Under the pieces are notes generated by a model. That model saw only the letters and a program-made list of their open reading frames with translations, was not told the origin of the DNA and made no database searches. The position numbers were made by a program, and so were the translations under genes. Shown here piece by piece: positions 63,661 through 64,000 of a stretch of 64,000 bases of DNA. The stretch's first letter is position 1. Each line of letters begins with the position of its first letter. The stretch comes from Aphelocoma coerulescens (lineage: Eukaryota > Chordata > Aves > Passeriformes > Corvidae): positions 27,585,001 to 27,649,000 of the forward strand of contig NC_091020.1 in assembly GCF_041296385.1 (NCBI RefSeq). The letters run 5' to 3'.

Positions 63661-63954
63661 CAGTGCTTCCATCTGAAGACAGCATTGAGTTGAGAGCAGC
63701 TGAGCTCAGCACCTTCTCCTATTTGAGAGTGCATTCCAGGCAATGAGGCAGGGCCAGTCAAGCAGTATAAACCAAGGGTTTGTGCTCTTAGCATCAAGTC
63801 CAAAAAGCTATTTCCAGAAACAGTAATCTACTTCTTAAATAAATAGGGCATATCCTTTGTCTGGAAGCCAGTAAATGCATTTATGTTAGAGAGACCATAC
63901 ACCCATGGTTTCAATGGCTGCTTCTTCTTCAGGTCACTTAAAATAAAATTATTA

Positions 63955-64000
63955 AATAGTTTAGGTTGGAAGGGACCTTTAAAGATCACCTAGTCCAACT
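63955..64000 (-). mobile_element. CR1 LINE 3' end, minus strand, cut by the window edge
   Basis: AGTTTAGGTTGGAAGGGACC followed by TTTAAAGATCACCTAGTCCA is the reverse complement of the avian CR1 tail. The 3' terminus therefore lies to the left, near 63955, and the rest of the element continues beyond the window. The usual terminal ATTCTATG repeat is not recognisable on the left, where the sequence turns into AT-rich single-copy DNA. How much of the LINE lies to the right cannot be seen. Confidence 0.92.

Larger units (their letters stand above)
60648..63954. other. Non-coding DNA between the - strand LTR and the edge CR1
   Basis: AT-rich, no gene recognised. A G-rich stretch on the + strand at about 62686-62803 has several GGG to GGGGGG tracts but with long loops, so only a poor G-quadruplex fit. 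A short direct repeat and a palindromic alternating tract lie near 63.6 kb. Confidence 0.55.

Noticed and set aside
1..64000. CRISPR arrays, operons, phage or bacterial genes, rRNA, tRNA and snRNA genes
   Set aside because: No regularly spaced repeats, no long prokaryotic-type open frames and no recognisable structural RNA signatures were seen. The CR1 and avian LTR content shows a bird nuclear genome.

Overview
This window looks like bird nuclear DNA from a gene-poor, non-coding part of the genome. Two kinds of element support this. Three CR1 LINE 3' ends (42918-42982, 55799-55969, 63955-64000) carry the hallmark avian CR1 tail. Two long terminal repeats of avian endogenous retroviruses (48146-48697 on +, 60075-60647 on -) match the TG...CA LTRs that are common in neoavian and especially songbird genomes. 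The base composition is AT-rich and close to uniform, and the visible repeat load is low, as in ordinary bird intergenic or intronic DNA. The species and chromosome cannot be named from the sequence alone.

Layout. 1-27,000: AT-rich single-copy DNA with one 21-A tract (5048-5068) and no recognisable gene or recent repeat. 27,000-34,000: more mixed, with the best G-quadruplex motif of the window (27069-27093), two locally GC-richer patches (about 28,650-29,280 and 31,780-32,400), a probable ancient MIR SINE remnant (about 30,508-30,601) and another A tract. 34,000-48,000: single-copy DNA with hairpins, a T/TTTG repeat, a 26-nt alternating purine-pyrimidine tract and a short CR1 tail. 48,000-64,000: where the transposable elements cluster, with two inverted solo LTRs about 11.4 kb apart, a 171-bp CR1 tail, a (GTTT)n repeat, a 26-A tract and a CR1 entering from the right edge.

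I find no protein-coding gene that I can support. The longest ATG-initiated frame is 176 codons (28652-29182, - strand). It lies in a GC-richer patch where stop codons are rarer, and its product is not recognisable. A few short open segments are bounded by good splice-site matches (2597-2785 +, 57935-58112 +, 34800-34928 -). They are reported only as weak exon candidates, because such pseudo-exons are common in vertebrate introns. I saw no tRNA, rRNA, snRNA, CRISPR array, operon or bacterial-type signal. The window could be intergenic or could lie inside a very long intron. No new biological system is evident. The most checkable points are the inverted LTR pair, the poly(A) tracts that follow AATAAA hexamers (possible retroposed mRNA ends, rare in birds), the G4 and Z-DNA motifs, and the exon-like segments.
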